A stretch of DNA of 24,801 bases from JBCBJZ01 sp038522635 (GTDB lineage: Bacteria > Pseudomonadota > Alphaproteobacteria > Rhizobiales > Hyphomicrobiaceae), in assembly GCA_038522635.1 (NCBI GenBank), contig JBCBJZ010000042.1:1-24801 (forward strand). The letters are read 5' to 3'. Under the pieces are notes generated by a model. That model was given only the letters and a program-made list of their open reading frames with translations. It had not been told where the DNA came from and did no database searches. The position numbers were made by a program, and so were the translations under genes. Every line of letters starts with the position of its first letter. Within the stretch, counting starts at the first letter, position 1. Below, piece by piece: positions 1 to 7,466 of the stretch.

Positions 1-1296
1 ATCTTTCGCCTCAGGCGATACCGCCTGAGGCGGATGAACTCTAGCGCCCGCCGCCGCCCGCCGCGCGATCAGGTCATCGATCTCTGCCGGCGTCAGCCCC
101 GCCTCCAGCAGAACCTCCCGCGTGTGCTGGCCAAAAACGGGTGCAGGGCCGACGGGGCGCGCTGTGTTGCTTGCGAATTTGACCGGCAGGCCAATCGTTT
201 CGACACGGCCTGCAACCGGATGCTCGGCCGCTTCCACCATCGCGCGGGCGAGCGTTTGAGGGTGCTGATGCATGTCGCGGATCGACAGCACCGGGCCACT
301 GGGGATGCCGACCTCCTCCAGCCGGTTAAGCCAATCCTGTGTGGTGCGCGCTTTGATGAACGGCGCCAACGTTGCGCTCAGCGCATCCAAATTCGCCATC
401 CGCCCGCCGTTGGTGTTGAAGCGCTCATCGTCGGCAAGCTGCGGTTCGCCGATCAAGGTGCACAGCCGCGGCCACAACCTTGTGTTCATGGCGCCGATGT
501 TGATCCAGCCATCGGCCGTTTCGAACGCTTGGTAGGGCGCGTTAAGCGGGTGCGCTGAACCCATGGGACCGGGCGATTCCCCCGTCGCGAGCCCGATCGC
601 GGACTGCCAATAGGTGAGCGTGATGCCCGCCTCCAACAACGATGTATCAACGACATCACCGGCACCCGTTTTGAGTTTGCGCGCGTAAGCCGCCGCGATG
701 CCCATGGCGCCCAGGATGCCAGCCACGATATCGCAGACCGGCGCGCCCACCTTGACGGGCGGACGGCCCGGCCCCTCACCGGTGATCGCCATCAGCCCGG
801 ACATGCCCTGTGCGATCAGATCGTATCCCCCTTGGGTCGACCACGGCCCGGTACGCCCGAAGCCCGAGATCGCGCAATAGATCAGTCCGGGAAAGTCTTC
901 GCGCAGGCGTTCAGCACCAAGACCGAGCCGCGCCATCGTATCGTGGCGGTAATTCTCGATCAGCGCATCGGCGCCCGCGATCAGCTTGAGCAGCGCGGCT
1001 CGCCCCGCCTCGTCCTTGAGATCAAGCACGATCCCGCGCTTGTTACGGTTCATCATCATGAACGCCGCCGCTTCACCGTTGATGTCGGGGGGCAGCAGCC
1101 GGCGCGTATCGTCGCCGCCGTCGATGCGCTCAACCTTGATGACGTCGGCGCCCATGTCCGCAAGCATCCGCCCGCAGGTTGGCCCTGCCATCACATGGCT
1201 CAGATCGATGACGCGCATACCCGCCAGCGGGCCACGCGCATCCTGGTCGCTTCCAGCATCAACGCTGCCCGGGTTCAGCTTGGCATCGTGGGTCAT
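1..1296 (-). CDS. CoA-transferase family III (CaiB/BaiF-like), 3' end cut by window edge
   Basis: The frame is open from ATG at 1296 to the left edge (432 codons, no stop). Family members move CoA between acyl groups or racemise acyl-CoAs in the cytoplasm. Visible family marks are an N-terminal block MRVIDLSHVMAGPTCGRML (about residues 27-45), GADVIKVE (49-56), NRNKRGIVLDLK (83-94), a GFGRTGP stretch near 145-151, and the DTSLLEA segment near 217-223 where the family's acidic catalytic residue lies. The start has a good GGAGGA ribosome site about 8 bases upstream. The family is usually near 400 residues, so the stop should be just outside; the last 20 or so codons are a low-complexity tail that includes a perfect inverted repeat. 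It lies downstream of two valine-pathway genes on the same strand, so an acyl-CoA substrate is likely, but the exact one cannot be read from the sequence. Confidence 0.9.
   Translation of the reverse strand, partial: MTHDAKLNPGSVDAGSDQDARGPLAGMRVIDLSHVMAGPTCGRMLADMGADVIKVERIDGGDDTRRLLPPDINGEAAAFMMMNRNKRGIVLDLKDEAGRAALLKLIAGADALIENYRHDTMARLGLGAERLREDFPGLIYCAISGFGRTGPWSTQGGYDLIAQGMSGLMAITGEGPGRPPVKVGAPVCDIVAGILGAMGIAAAYARKLKTGAGDVVDTSLLEAGITLTYWQSAIGLATGESPGPMGSAHPLNAPYQAFETADGWINIGAMNTRLWPRLCTLIGEPQLADDERFNTNGGRMANLDALSATLAPFIKARTTQDWLNRLEEVGIPSGPVLSIRDMHQHPQTLARAMVEAAEHPVAGRVETIGLPVKFASNTARPVGPAPVFGQHTREVLLEAGLTPAEIDDLIARRAAAGARVHPPQAVSPEAKD
7..32. repeat. Perfect 11-bp inverted repeat with 4-base loop
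   Basis: CGCCTCAGGCG at 7-17 and CGCCTGAGGCG at 22-32 are exact reverse complements around ATAC. It lies in the last visible codons of the CoA-transferase. It could be a terminator stem reaching back into the coding end, but the run of T expected on the minus strand would be outside the window. The 14 bases TTTCGCCTCAGGCG at 4-17 recur at 18089-18102. Confidence 0.6.
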
Positions 1297-1385
1297 GGCT
1301 CATCCTCCGGCGTCTCACACGGGCGCGATGATGCCGAAAGGCGGATCGGAACTCAAATCGCAAGGGTTGTACGGCGCGCTTGGCC

Positions 1386-1440
1386 TCCAGAGGCTTCAGA
1401 CCTGCGCTTCAGACCCGGCACTTCAGCCCCGGCACTTCAG
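1386..1440. repeat. Short tandem repeat, about four 13-14 bp units ending in CTTCAG
   Basis: Units end at 1399, 1412, 1426 and 1440. The last two read ACCCGGCACTTCAG and CCCCGGCACTTCAG, and the first two are degenerate. The final unit overlaps the stop codon of the upstream hydrolase gene (1437-1439), so the array begins exactly at the end of that gene and fills part of the gap before the CoA-transferase. Confidence 0.7.
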
Positions 1441-2504
1441 ATAGGCACCGGCAGCACCAAATCGCCGTTATCCGGCAAGGGCGCCAGGTAACGGCTTGCG
1501 AGATCGCCCGGCACCTCACCCAACCGCGGCGGCTGCCACTGCGGCGCGCGGTCCTTGTCGATGATGGCCGCACGGATGCCCTCAAGGAACTCGCCGTCCT
1601 CGTAAAGCCGCATCACCGCCCGGTACTCCACCACAAGCGCTGCCCGCAAATCCTGCAGCGTGCGCGCGTTGGTGATCATGGCGTGGGCGAGCGTCAACGC
1701 CTTGGGCGACGCGCTCAACATGGCGTCACGCGCCGTTTGCGCCCAAGCGGCCGTGGTGGTGTTGAGGTCGCTCACGATGGCCGCCACCGACCCGGCAGAA
1801 AAGATGCGCTGGATCTCACCGGCGTCCGCCACCATGGGCGACGGCGGGATCGGCGCTTCGGCGTCCGCGATGATCTCATCGACGGCGATCGCGCTTGGCG
1901 CTTTGGCGAGCTGCGCGGCCAAGCGATGGAAACGCTCCGCCGGCACATAATGCGACGCAAACCCCGCCTGGATCGCATCGGACGGGCCCATCCGCGCACC
2001 GCTCAAGCCAAGGTAAAGCCCCATGTCATCAGGCGCATGGGCCAACAGCCAAGAGCCCCCCACGTCCGGCACCAGACCGACCGTGCATTCCGGCATCGCG
2101 AGCTTCGCACCATCGGTCACGATGCGATGCGACCCGTGCGCGGAAAGCCCGATGCCTCCCCCCATCACAAGCCCGTGCATCATGGCGATGTAAGGCTTCG
2201 GATAGGTCGCGATCAGCGCGTTCAACTCGTATTCGTCGCGCCAGAAGCGGCGCGCGAAATGCAGCCCCTCGCGCCGCGCATCGTAAAGCGCACGCAAATC
2301 GCCGCCGGCGCACAGCCCGCGATCGCCGACCCCATCGAGGATCACCAGGTGCACCGCATCATCCTCGGCCCACGCTTTGAGCGCCTTGAAGATCGCAAGC
2401 GCCATCGGATAGGTGAGCGCGTTCACCACCTGCGGGCGGTTGAGCGTGATGCGGCCTGCGTTCCCTTCCTTGCGGATGATCACTTCAGATGCGTAATGCG
2501 ACAT
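1437..2504 (-). CDS. 3-hydroxyisobutyryl-CoA hydrolase (enoyl-CoA hydratase superfamily)
   Basis: Predicted to hydrolyse 3-hydroxyisobutyryl-CoA in valine catabolism (EC 3.1.2.4 type). The crotonase fold is clear: ITLNRPQVVNAL near the N-terminus, an LCAGGDLRALY loop, the oxyanion-hole segment GLVMGGGIGLS (about 111-121) and MPECTVGLVPDVGGS (about 137-151). The Glu and Asp of that last segment (about 139 and 147) match the catalytic pair that separates HIBCH-type hydrolases from plain hydratases. I chose ATG 2504 because GAAGGG lies six bases upstream. An in-frame ATG at 2534 has no comparable site and would add ten residues. About 355 residues is normal for the family. The upstream neighbour is the isobutyryl-CoA dehydrogenase-like gene, so two steps of one pathway are adjacent and probably co-transcribed. 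Confidence 0.93.
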   Translation of the reverse strand: MSHYASEVIIRKEGNAGRITLNRPQVVNALTYPMALAIFKALKAWAEDDAVHLVILDGVGDRGLCAGGDLRALYDARREGLHFARRFWRDEYELNALIATYPKPYIAMMHGLVMGGGIGLSAHGSHRIVTDGAKLAMPECTVGLVPDVGGSWLLAHAPDDMGLYLGLSGARMGPSDAIQAGFASHYVPAERFHRLAAQLAKAPSAIAVDEIIADAEAPIPPSPMVADAGEIQRIFSAGSVAAIVSDLNTTTAAWAQTARDAMLSASPKALTLAHAMITNARTLQDLRAALVVEYRAVMRLYEDGEFLEGIRAAIIDKDRAPQWQPPRLGEVPGDLASRYLAPLPDNGDLVLPVPI

Positions 2505-2560
2505 GGAGTGCCCTTCGTGCACGGTCGTAGACATGAGGCGGCTGAGCGACGCAATTGACG

Positions 2561-3706
2561 TCAGCGGTTACCAGCCAGCAGACGGCGTGAGACCACCACC
2601 CGCATGATCTCATTGGTGCCTTCAAGGATCTGATGGACGCGCAGATCGCGGACCAGTTTCTCCATCCCGTAGTCCTTCAGGTAGCCGTAACCGCCATGAA
2701 TCTGCAGAGCTTCATTGCAAACGGCTGAGCCGGCATCGGTTGCGAACCGCTTGGCCATGGCGGAATACATCGTCGCCTGCGGATCAGCGCTGTCGAGGGC
2801 ATCGGCCGCGCGGTAGATCATCAACCTTGCCGCTTCGAGGTCGGTTGCCATATCGGCGACCTTGAACTGCATCGCCTGAAAATCGCCGATCGGGCGCCCG
2901 AAGGCCTGACGCTCAAACAGGTGCGCGCGTGCGGTATCGAGCGCGCGCCACGCTGCACCGAGCGAACACGCGCCGATGTTGATGCGCCCGCCGTCAAGCC
3001 CGCTCATGGCGAACTTGAAGCCCTCGCCTTCCGCGCCGACGCGTTGAGCCGCGGGGATACGGCAGTCCTGCAAAATCACCTGGCGGGTTGGCTGCGCGTT
3101 CCACCCCATCTTTTTCTCGTCGGCGCCGAAACTGAGCCCGGGCGTATCCTTGAAGATGACGAAGGCGGAGATGCCGTGGGCCCCCTCATCACTGGTGCGC
3201 GCGAACAGGAAGTAAAAGTCGCTCGTTCCCGCGCCGGAGATGAATTGCTTCGTTCCGTTCAAAACGTAGTCATCGCCATCGCGCCGCGCTGATGTCTTGA
3301 GTGCGGCCGCGTCCGAGCCCGCGTCCGGCTCAGTTAGACAGTAACTCGCAAGCCATTCCATGGTGTCGAGCTTGGGCATCCACGCCGCGCACTGCTCGGC
3401 CGACGCGTAGCGCCCCACCATCCAAGCGACCATATTGTGGATCGAGATGTACGACGCGATCGACGGGCACCCGTAGGAGAGCGCTTCGAAGATGAGCGCC
3501 CCGTCCTTGCGCGATAGCCCCGTCCCGCCCCGGGCTTCATCCACGTAAATCGTCGCCATGCCGAGCGGCGCCGTCTCGCGGATCACATCGACCGGGAAGT
3601 GGCCGTTTTCGTCCCAGGCGCCTGCATCTGGAAGGAGGCGTTCCTTGGCAAACTGCAGCGCCATCTCCTGGATGGCGGTCTGCTCTTCCGTCAGCGCGAA
3701 GTGCAT
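2561..3706 (-). CDS. Acyl-CoA dehydrogenase, isobutyryl-CoA dehydrogenase (ACAD8) type
   Basis: An FAD-dependent dehydrogenase predicted to oxidise isobutyryl-CoA to methacrylyl-CoA, passing electrons to ETF. The 381 residues cover the whole fold: helical N-domain from LTEEQTAIQEMA, middle domain with SYCLTEPDAGSDAAAL (about 125-140) and the GWNAQPTRQVILQDC strand, then GGRINIGACSLGAA (about 240-253) and the C-terminal LQIHGGYGYLKDYG. The catalytic Glu is in VHQILEGTNEIMR (about 362). The YISIHNMVAWM block resembles ACAD8-type enzymes as I remember them, which is why isobutyryl is preferred over other short-chain substrates. A GAGGTG ribosome site precedes ATG 3706. The hydrolase gene follows after 56 bases (26 if its upstream ATG is used), consistent with one operon. 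Confidence 0.93.
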   Translation of the reverse strand: MHFALTEEQTAIQEMALQFAKERLLPDAGAWDENGHFPVDVIRETAPLGMATIYVDEARGGTGLSRKDGALIFEALSYGCPSIASYISIHNMVAWMVGRYASAEQCAAWMPKLDTMEWLASYCLTEPDAGSDAAALKTSARRDGDDYVLNGTKQFISGAGTSDFYFLFARTSDEGAHGISAFVIFKDTPGLSFGADEKKMGWNAQPTRQVILQDCRIPAAQRVGAEGEGFKFAMSGLDGGRINIGACSLGAAWRALDTARAHLFERQAFGRPIGDFQAMQFKVADMATDLEAARLMIYRAADALDSADPQATMYSAMAKRFATDAGSAVCNEALQIHGGYGYLKDYGMEKLVRDLRVHQILEGTNEIMRVVVSRRLLAGNR

Positions 3707-3771
3707 CGCTTCACCTCGAAGTTGCGTAGTTATCGATTAGGTCGATCAGGTGGAGGCGCAGACAGCACCGC

Positions 3772-4419
3772 TCACGCCGGCGCGTTCATGGCCCGCGGCA
3801 TCAGCTCGTAGGGCCCCTTCCATCCGGGTAGCGCAGCCATGCGCTGCCGCCACGCTTCGAGGTTGGCGAAATCGCTTTTGAAGTCGAACCCATGCTCCTG
3901 CGTTGGATAGAACATGTAGCCGCAGAGCGAGAAGTCGACATAGGTGGGGCGTTCGCCCAGCATGAATGGCTTCTTCGCCAGATGCTTGTCGACGATCGCC
4001 AACGCTGCCTCAGCACGCCCGCGCAAGAACGCAAGCACCGCGGGATCCGCGCCGCCCGGCACCAGCGCGTAAAGGAACCGATGCGTCGCGAAGTAGCTGG
4101 TGAATTTGTGGTTGTCGAACAGCAGCCAGCGCAGCGCTTCACGTTGTGAGGCGTCATCCGCGTCGGGCGCGAATTGGCCGGTGGTCTTCGCCAGTTCGGT
4201 CAACATCACGCCGGTCTGCGTCAAGCGCTCATCATCGATATCCAACACCGGCACTTCGCCCATGGGGTTTACGCTTTCGCGCCACGTGGGATCGCGCGAC
4301 TGGCCGTTGAAGAAGTCGACGGGGATCACCTCCCAGTCGAGCCCCGCGCAATTCAAGAACGCTGCGACTTTGAAGGAGTTGCCGCTCTCGCCAAAGCAGT
4401 GCAGGCCGTAGGTTGCCAT
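3772..4419 (-). CDS. Glutathione S-transferase family protein
   Basis: A 215-residue cytosolic GST-like protein, the usual length. The N-terminal thioredoxin-like half contains GESGNSFKVAAFLNCAG (about 10-26) and the cis-proline segment NPMGEVPVLD (about 51-60); the C-terminal half is all helical with LGERPTYVDFSLCGY, the typical N-capping box region. The start at 4419 has AAGGGG about 8 bases upstream. An in-frame extension to 4608 is open only because it translates the 14-bp tandem repeat, and it looks like no known domain, so I reject it. Substrate cannot be told from sequence. It follows the nitronate monooxygenase on the same strand with a 209-base repeat-bearing gap, so it is probably transcribed separately. 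Confidence 0.9.
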   Translation of the reverse strand: MATYGLHCFGESGNSFKVAAFLNCAGLDWEVIPVDFFNGQSRDPTWRESVNPMGEVPVLDIDDERLTQTGVMLTELAKTTGQFAPDADDASQREALRWLLFDNHKFTSYFATHRFLYALVPGGADPAVLAFLRGRAEAALAIVDKHLAKKPFMLGERPTYVDFSLCGYMFYPTQEHGFDFKSDFANLEAWRQRMAALPGWKGPYELMPRAMNAPA

Positions 4420-4521
4420 TGAAGGTCCCCTTTTTGTGGGCGTGATGCCGCAATGACGTGGGCCGGTCGGCCGCCGTCGCGGCTGGTGTACCATGACTTC
4501 CCCGTCGCGGTCAGCAGGACC

Positions 4522-4553
4522 GGCAACGCGCAAAAGTGAGGCGTGCGGGTAAG
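4522..4553. repeat. Possible degenerate copy of the palindromic intergenic element
   Basis: GGCAAC, GCGCAAAAG, TGAGGCGTGCG and TAAGG follow in the same order and similar spacing as the left half of the element at 8032-8103 (GCAAC, GCGCAAAG, TCGAGGCGTGCG, TTTAAG). Several indels are needed to align them, so this copy is tentative. Confidence 0.35.
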
Positions 4554-4620
4554 GCGCGAGGGCCAAGGTGCGCGGGCCAGGGTGCGACGGCCAAGGGGGC
4601 GCGGGCAAGAGCGCGACGGC
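4537..4620. repeat. Tandem array of 14-bp units between GST and nitronate monooxygenase
   Basis: Five clear units start at 4551, 4565, 4579, 4593 and 4607 (for example AAGGTGCGCGGGCC and AGGGTGCGACGGCC), with a poorer sixth unit at 4537-4550. The array ends eight bases before the stop codon of the nitronate monooxygenase gene (4629). A 14-bp period does not keep a reading frame, which argues against a coding role. Confidence 0.8.
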
Positions 4621-4628
4621 TGCTGCGC

Positions 4629-5609
4629 TCAGGCGCGCAATGTGTGCAGCCGCGCGATCTCGGCTTCGGCTTCAGCGCTGATCCGGGCCAGGATCACGCC
4701 GGCCGGTTCCACCGCATCGATCAGACCGGTCGCTTCACCCACCACCGCCGATGCGACCGTGGTGTCGCCATCGCCCCAGGCCTGCGCGAACCGCGCCGCC
4801 TCCTCTTCAATCGCATCATCGAGCGCAGCTTCGCGGCCCTGCCAGCCTTCAAGATAGGCGTTGCGCATCACCCGGATCGTAAAGCGCTCGGGCCACGCGC
4901 GCCGACGCACCTTGTCGAACACGGTCGTGCGCACGGTCTCATCCCCGGTCGCTGCGACCGCGCGGGCGCGTTGGGCTGGATGCACCAACGCTTCTTCGCT
5001 TGCCCAAAATCGCGAGCCGATCACCACACCATCGGCACCCAACGCGAGTGCTGCCGCAATCCCGCGCCCATCCGCGATGCCGCCAGCGGCAAGCACCAAC
5101 GTCTCCGGCGCGTGTTGGGCCACAAGATCGACGACTTCCGGCACCAGCGTCATCGTGGCCCGCTTATCGCCGTGCCCGCCCGCCTCCGCGCCTTGCGCCA
5201 CGATCGCACACGCGCCGCAGGCGAGCGCGGCACGCGCATCCGCGATCGACTGCACCTGCATGAAGAGCGGCACATCGGCCGCCTCAATCGCCTCGCGGTA
5301 AGGCAGCGCATCGCCAAACGAGAGGAAGAGCGCTGCCGGCCTATGCGCCAGCGCGCGCGTCAAAGCGTCCGGGTTGTTGCCCAGCGACCAGGTGATGAAG
5401 CCGCAGCCCACCTTCTGGTTGCCGGCGGCGAGGAACTGGTCGTCCAGCCAGTCGTCTTGCGCTTTATCAGCATAACCGCCCGCAATCAGACCGAGCCCGC
5501 CCGCAGCCGACACCGCACCGGCCAAAGCACCGCCGGCGGCGAGCGCCATAGGCGCGGAGACGATCGGATGGCGTAGGTTGAAACGCGTGGTGAGGCGGGT
5601 CTTGAGCAT
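4629..5609 (-). CDS. Nitronate monooxygenase (2-nitropropane dioxygenase family), FMN-dependent
   Basis: A predicted FMN flavoprotein that oxidises alkyl nitronates, in a TIM-barrel fold, 326 residues. The N-terminal HPIVSAPMA, the AEAGGH segment with the family's catalytic His (about 146), and the two FMN-phosphate loops LAAGGIADGRG (about 173-183) and GADGVVIGSRF (about 191-201) are all present in the right order. GAGGGA lies just before ATG 5609. Related family members act on other substrates and many are uncharacterised, so the name is a family name. A fragment of the palindromic intergenic element lies 27 bases upstream of the start. Confidence 0.9.
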   Translation of the reverse strand: MLKTRLTTRFNLRHPIVSAPMALAAGGALAGAVSAAGGLGLIAGGYADKAQDDWLDDQFLAAGNQKVGCGFITWSLGNNPDALTRALAHRPAALFLSFGDALPYREAIEAADVPLFMQVQSIADARAALACGACAIVAQGAEAGGHGDKRATMTLVPEVVDLVAQHAPETLVLAAGGIADGRGIAAALALGADGVVIGSRFWASEEALVHPAQRARAVAATGDETVRTTVFDKVRRRAWPERFTIRVMRNAYLEGWQGREAALDDAIEEEAARFAQAWGDGDTTVASAVVGEATGLIDAVEPAGVILARISAEAEAEIARLHTLRA

Positions 5610-5635
5610 GGTCCCTCGCGGCGGCGCGTGATGCT

Positions 5636-5691
5636 GGGCGTTCAGGCCTGCGTGTTTGAGCCGGTGATGCGCACTTTGCGCCCGTTGCTCT
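5636..5691. repeat. Copy of palindromic intergenic element (right arm)
   Basis: Positions 5649-5691 match 8061-8103 at 40 of 43 bases, including CTTTGCGCCCGTTGCTCT. A looser match (GGGCG, then TTCAGGCC) extends left to 5636. It lacks the outer left arm. The right end overlaps by two bases the stop codon of the minus-strand gene at 5690-6256, so it fills the gap between that gene and the nitronate monooxygenase. Confidence 0.8.
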
Positions 5692-6256
5692 AGCGCTTCA
5701 GCAGTGTGCGCCAGTACGCCGGCCGCAGCGCGGGGCGATGATGAAACGGCGCCATGTCACAATGGCGCACCACCGCATCGATGTCATCGGCATCGCGCAC
5801 CGGTCGCGCGAACACCATCATCAGATCGCCAGCGCGAAAGCGCCAACCACCGCCGCTCCCGCCACGCGAACCAGGCGCCACATAGCCAACACGCACGATC
5901 GGCGCGGTCACACCTTTGTAGGTCTCAAGCACTTGCAGATAAGCGATCCGGCGCGCCTCGCCGTTGGCCACACGGCGCGAGGCGGCATGCGGTTGCGCAA
6001 GCACGCGGGCGTAGAACACCATCGGCAGCCGCGCGATGTGCTCAGCCGGCGAGGGGCGCCAACAGCGTATCGCGTGCGCCGGTTGCATCGTGGCGACCAC
6101 GCACGTCAGCCCCGTGAGCAGCCCGAGCGCGACGCCGATGACGCGCACCGGTTGCAGCCGCGACCAAGCCCACGCAGGCGCCATCGCGTTCACGCTGGCC
6201 CGACGCGCAACGCGCACCCGACCTCGTCCTCCTCCTCGCCGCGACGTGCCGCTCAT
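5690..6256 (-). CDS. Predicted exported protein, possibly TIMP/NTR-like fold
   Basis: 188 residues, family not recognised. An arginine-rich N-terminus (1-24) is followed by a hydrophobic stretch VIGVALGLLTGLTCVVATM (about 39-57) and an AHA cleavage-type site near 60-62, so export is likely; the signal is unusually long. The mature part starts IRCWRPSPAEHIA and then has VFYARVLAQP, YLQVLETYKGV, FRAGDLMMVFARP and a second Cys near the end (RHCDM). That pattern of a first Cys, strand-like A-x-V segments, a YKG turn and a late Cys resembles bacterial NTR/TIMP-type domains, but this is inference. The start overlaps the ruvA stop as ATGA (6253-6256) and has GAAGGAG upstream inside ruvA, so it is translationally coupled to ruvA. 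Confidence 0.72.
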   Translation of the reverse strand: MSGTSRRGGGRGRVRVARRASVNAMAPAWAWSRLQPVRVIGVALGLLTGLTCVVATMQPAHAIRCWRPSPAEHIARLPMVFYARVLAQPHAASRRVANGEARRIAYLQVLETYKGVTAPIVRVGYVAPGSRGGSGGGWRFRAGDLMMVFARPVRDADDIDAVVRHCDMAPFHHRPALRPAYWRTLLKR

Positions 6257-6876
6257 GAGGCAAGCTCCTTCAAGCCCGCACGGATCAACGCTGCCGTATC
6301 CGCATTCTCGCCCAGCGCCTTCATCGCCGCCGCGACCGCCGCACTGGCCTGGCCCGGTTGATAGCCCAAGTTCTGCAACGCCGACACAGCCTCCGCTGCG
6401 GCCAGGCCCTCCACCGGTCCCGCCGCCTCGCCCGCAGCACCGCCAGCGCCCGCACGCTGCTCCAAGGCGACCGCCAGGCCTGGCGCCTTGTCCTTCAGCT
6501 CGCCCAAGATGCGTTGCGCCACCTTCGGTCCGACGCCCTGCGTGCGTGTGATCGCCGCCTTGTCCTGCAACGCGATGGCGCTGGCGAGTTCAGCGATCGT
6601 CAGCGTACCCAACACGCCGAGCGCGACCTTGGTGCCGACCCCCTGCACGTTCTGCAACAGCCGAAACCACTGCCGCTCCGCTTCGTCGGGAAAGCCGAAC
6701 AGTCGGATCGCGTCTTCGCGCACGTGGGTTTCGATCGCCAACGTCAGCGGCTCACCAGGCGTCAACTGGCGCAACAGGCGCGCTGGACACGAAACCTCGT
6801 AACCGACGCCGCCAACGTCGAGAATCACGGCGCTTTCGCCGATCGTATCGACCACGCCGCGCAGCTTCCCGATCAT
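6253..6876 (-). CDS. ruvA: Holliday junction DNA helicase subunit RuvA
   Basis: RuvA binds four-way DNA junctions as a tetramer and loads the RuvB motor. The 207-residue protein has the N-terminal OB domain (MIGKLRGVVD, VGGVGYEVSCPARLL, THVREDAIRLFGF), the two helix-hairpin-helix motifs (VQGVGTKVALGVLG near 78-91 and TQGVGPKVAQRILGELKDK near 112-130), an Ala/Gly-rich linker and the C-terminal RuvB-contact domain (LQNLGYQPGQASAAV). The start overlaps the ruvC stop as ATGA at 6873-6876. The gene that follows is not ruvB but an exported unknown protein, so RuvB must be encoded elsewhere. Confidence 0.97.
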   Translation of the reverse strand: MIGKLRGVVDTIGESAVILDVGGVGYEVSCPARLLRQLTPGEPLTLAIETHVREDAIRLFGFPDEAERQWFRLLQNVQGVGTKVALGVLGTLTIAELASAIALQDKAAITRTQGVGPKVAQRILGELKDKAPGLAVALEQRAGAGGAAGEAAGPVEGLAAAEAVSALQNLGYQPGQASAAVAAAMKALGENADTAALIRAGLKELAS

Positions 6877-7403
6877 GACGTAAGCGCCTCCTGGGCCTTC
6901 CGCTTCAGCCGGGCTTCAGGCGCGCTGCGGTGCGCGCTGTGGCAGATCGCGATCGCCAAGGCATCGGCCTCATCGGCGCTTTCGGGTTTGGCGCGTGGCA
7001 GCAGGTGGCCCACCATCGCTTCGATTTGCGTCTTATCGGCGTGGCCCGATCCGGTGACGGTCTTCTTGATGAGGTTGGGCGGGTATTCGCCCACCGGCAG
7101 GCCCGCCATCGAGGCCGACAACAGCGCCACGCCGCGCGCCTGGCCAAGCTTCAGCGTCGCCCGCGCGTTCGTGTTGACGAACGTCTCTTCGATGGCGGCT
7201 TCGCGCGGTGCGAATTGCGCGATCACGCTCGCGAGGCCTTCGTAGATTTGGCGCAAGCGGTACGCGAGAGCTTCATCGCTGTCCGACGTGACCAGGCCGC
7301 TCGCGATGTAGCTCAGCCGCGGGCCCTCGCAGGCGATGATGCCCCAGCCCGTACGACGCAGCCCCGGGTCAATACCGATCAGTGTTATGCTGGGCGCTTC
7401 CAT
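6873..7403 (-). CDS. ruvC: Holliday junction resolvase RuvC
   Basis: RuvC cuts Holliday junctions symmetrically as a dimer. The 176 residues carry all four catalytic acids: Asp12 in LIGIDPGLRRTGWG, Glu72 in AAIEETFVN, and Asp144 and Asp147 in SADEADALAIAICH. The LKLGQARGVAL helix and the EYPPNLIKKTVTGSGHADKTQI segment are also typical. No strong ribosome site precedes ATG 7403, but the family start fits this position. It is the first gene of a ruvC-ruvA-unknown run joined by four-base overlaps. Confidence 0.97.
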   Translation of the reverse strand: MEAPSITLIGIDPGLRRTGWGIIACEGPRLSYIASGLVTSDSDEALAYRLRQIYEGLASVIAQFAPREAAIEETFVNTNARATLKLGQARGVALLSASMAGLPVGEYPPNLIKKTVTGSGHADKTQIEAMVGHLLPRAKPESADEADALAIAICHSAHRSAPEARLKRKAQEALTS

Positions 7404-7466
7404 GCCGCCAGCGATACCATGCGGCAGGTGATTCGCGTTGGGCCCGCGCGGCCACAGTGTAAGGCT

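Noticed and set aside
1380..2558. Open plus-strand frame of 392 codons
   Set aside because: It is the opposite strand of the hydrolase gene, rich in Arg and His as expected of an antisense shadow, with no recognisable motif.
4420..4608. N-terminal extension of the GST frame
   Set aside because: It translates the 14-bp tandem array, matches no GST domain, and a ribosome site precedes the internal ATG at 4419.
4536..5576. Open plus-strand frame of 346 codons
   Set aside because: Antisense to the nitronate monooxygenase, whose FMN loops are unmistakable; the frame begins in the tandem repeat.
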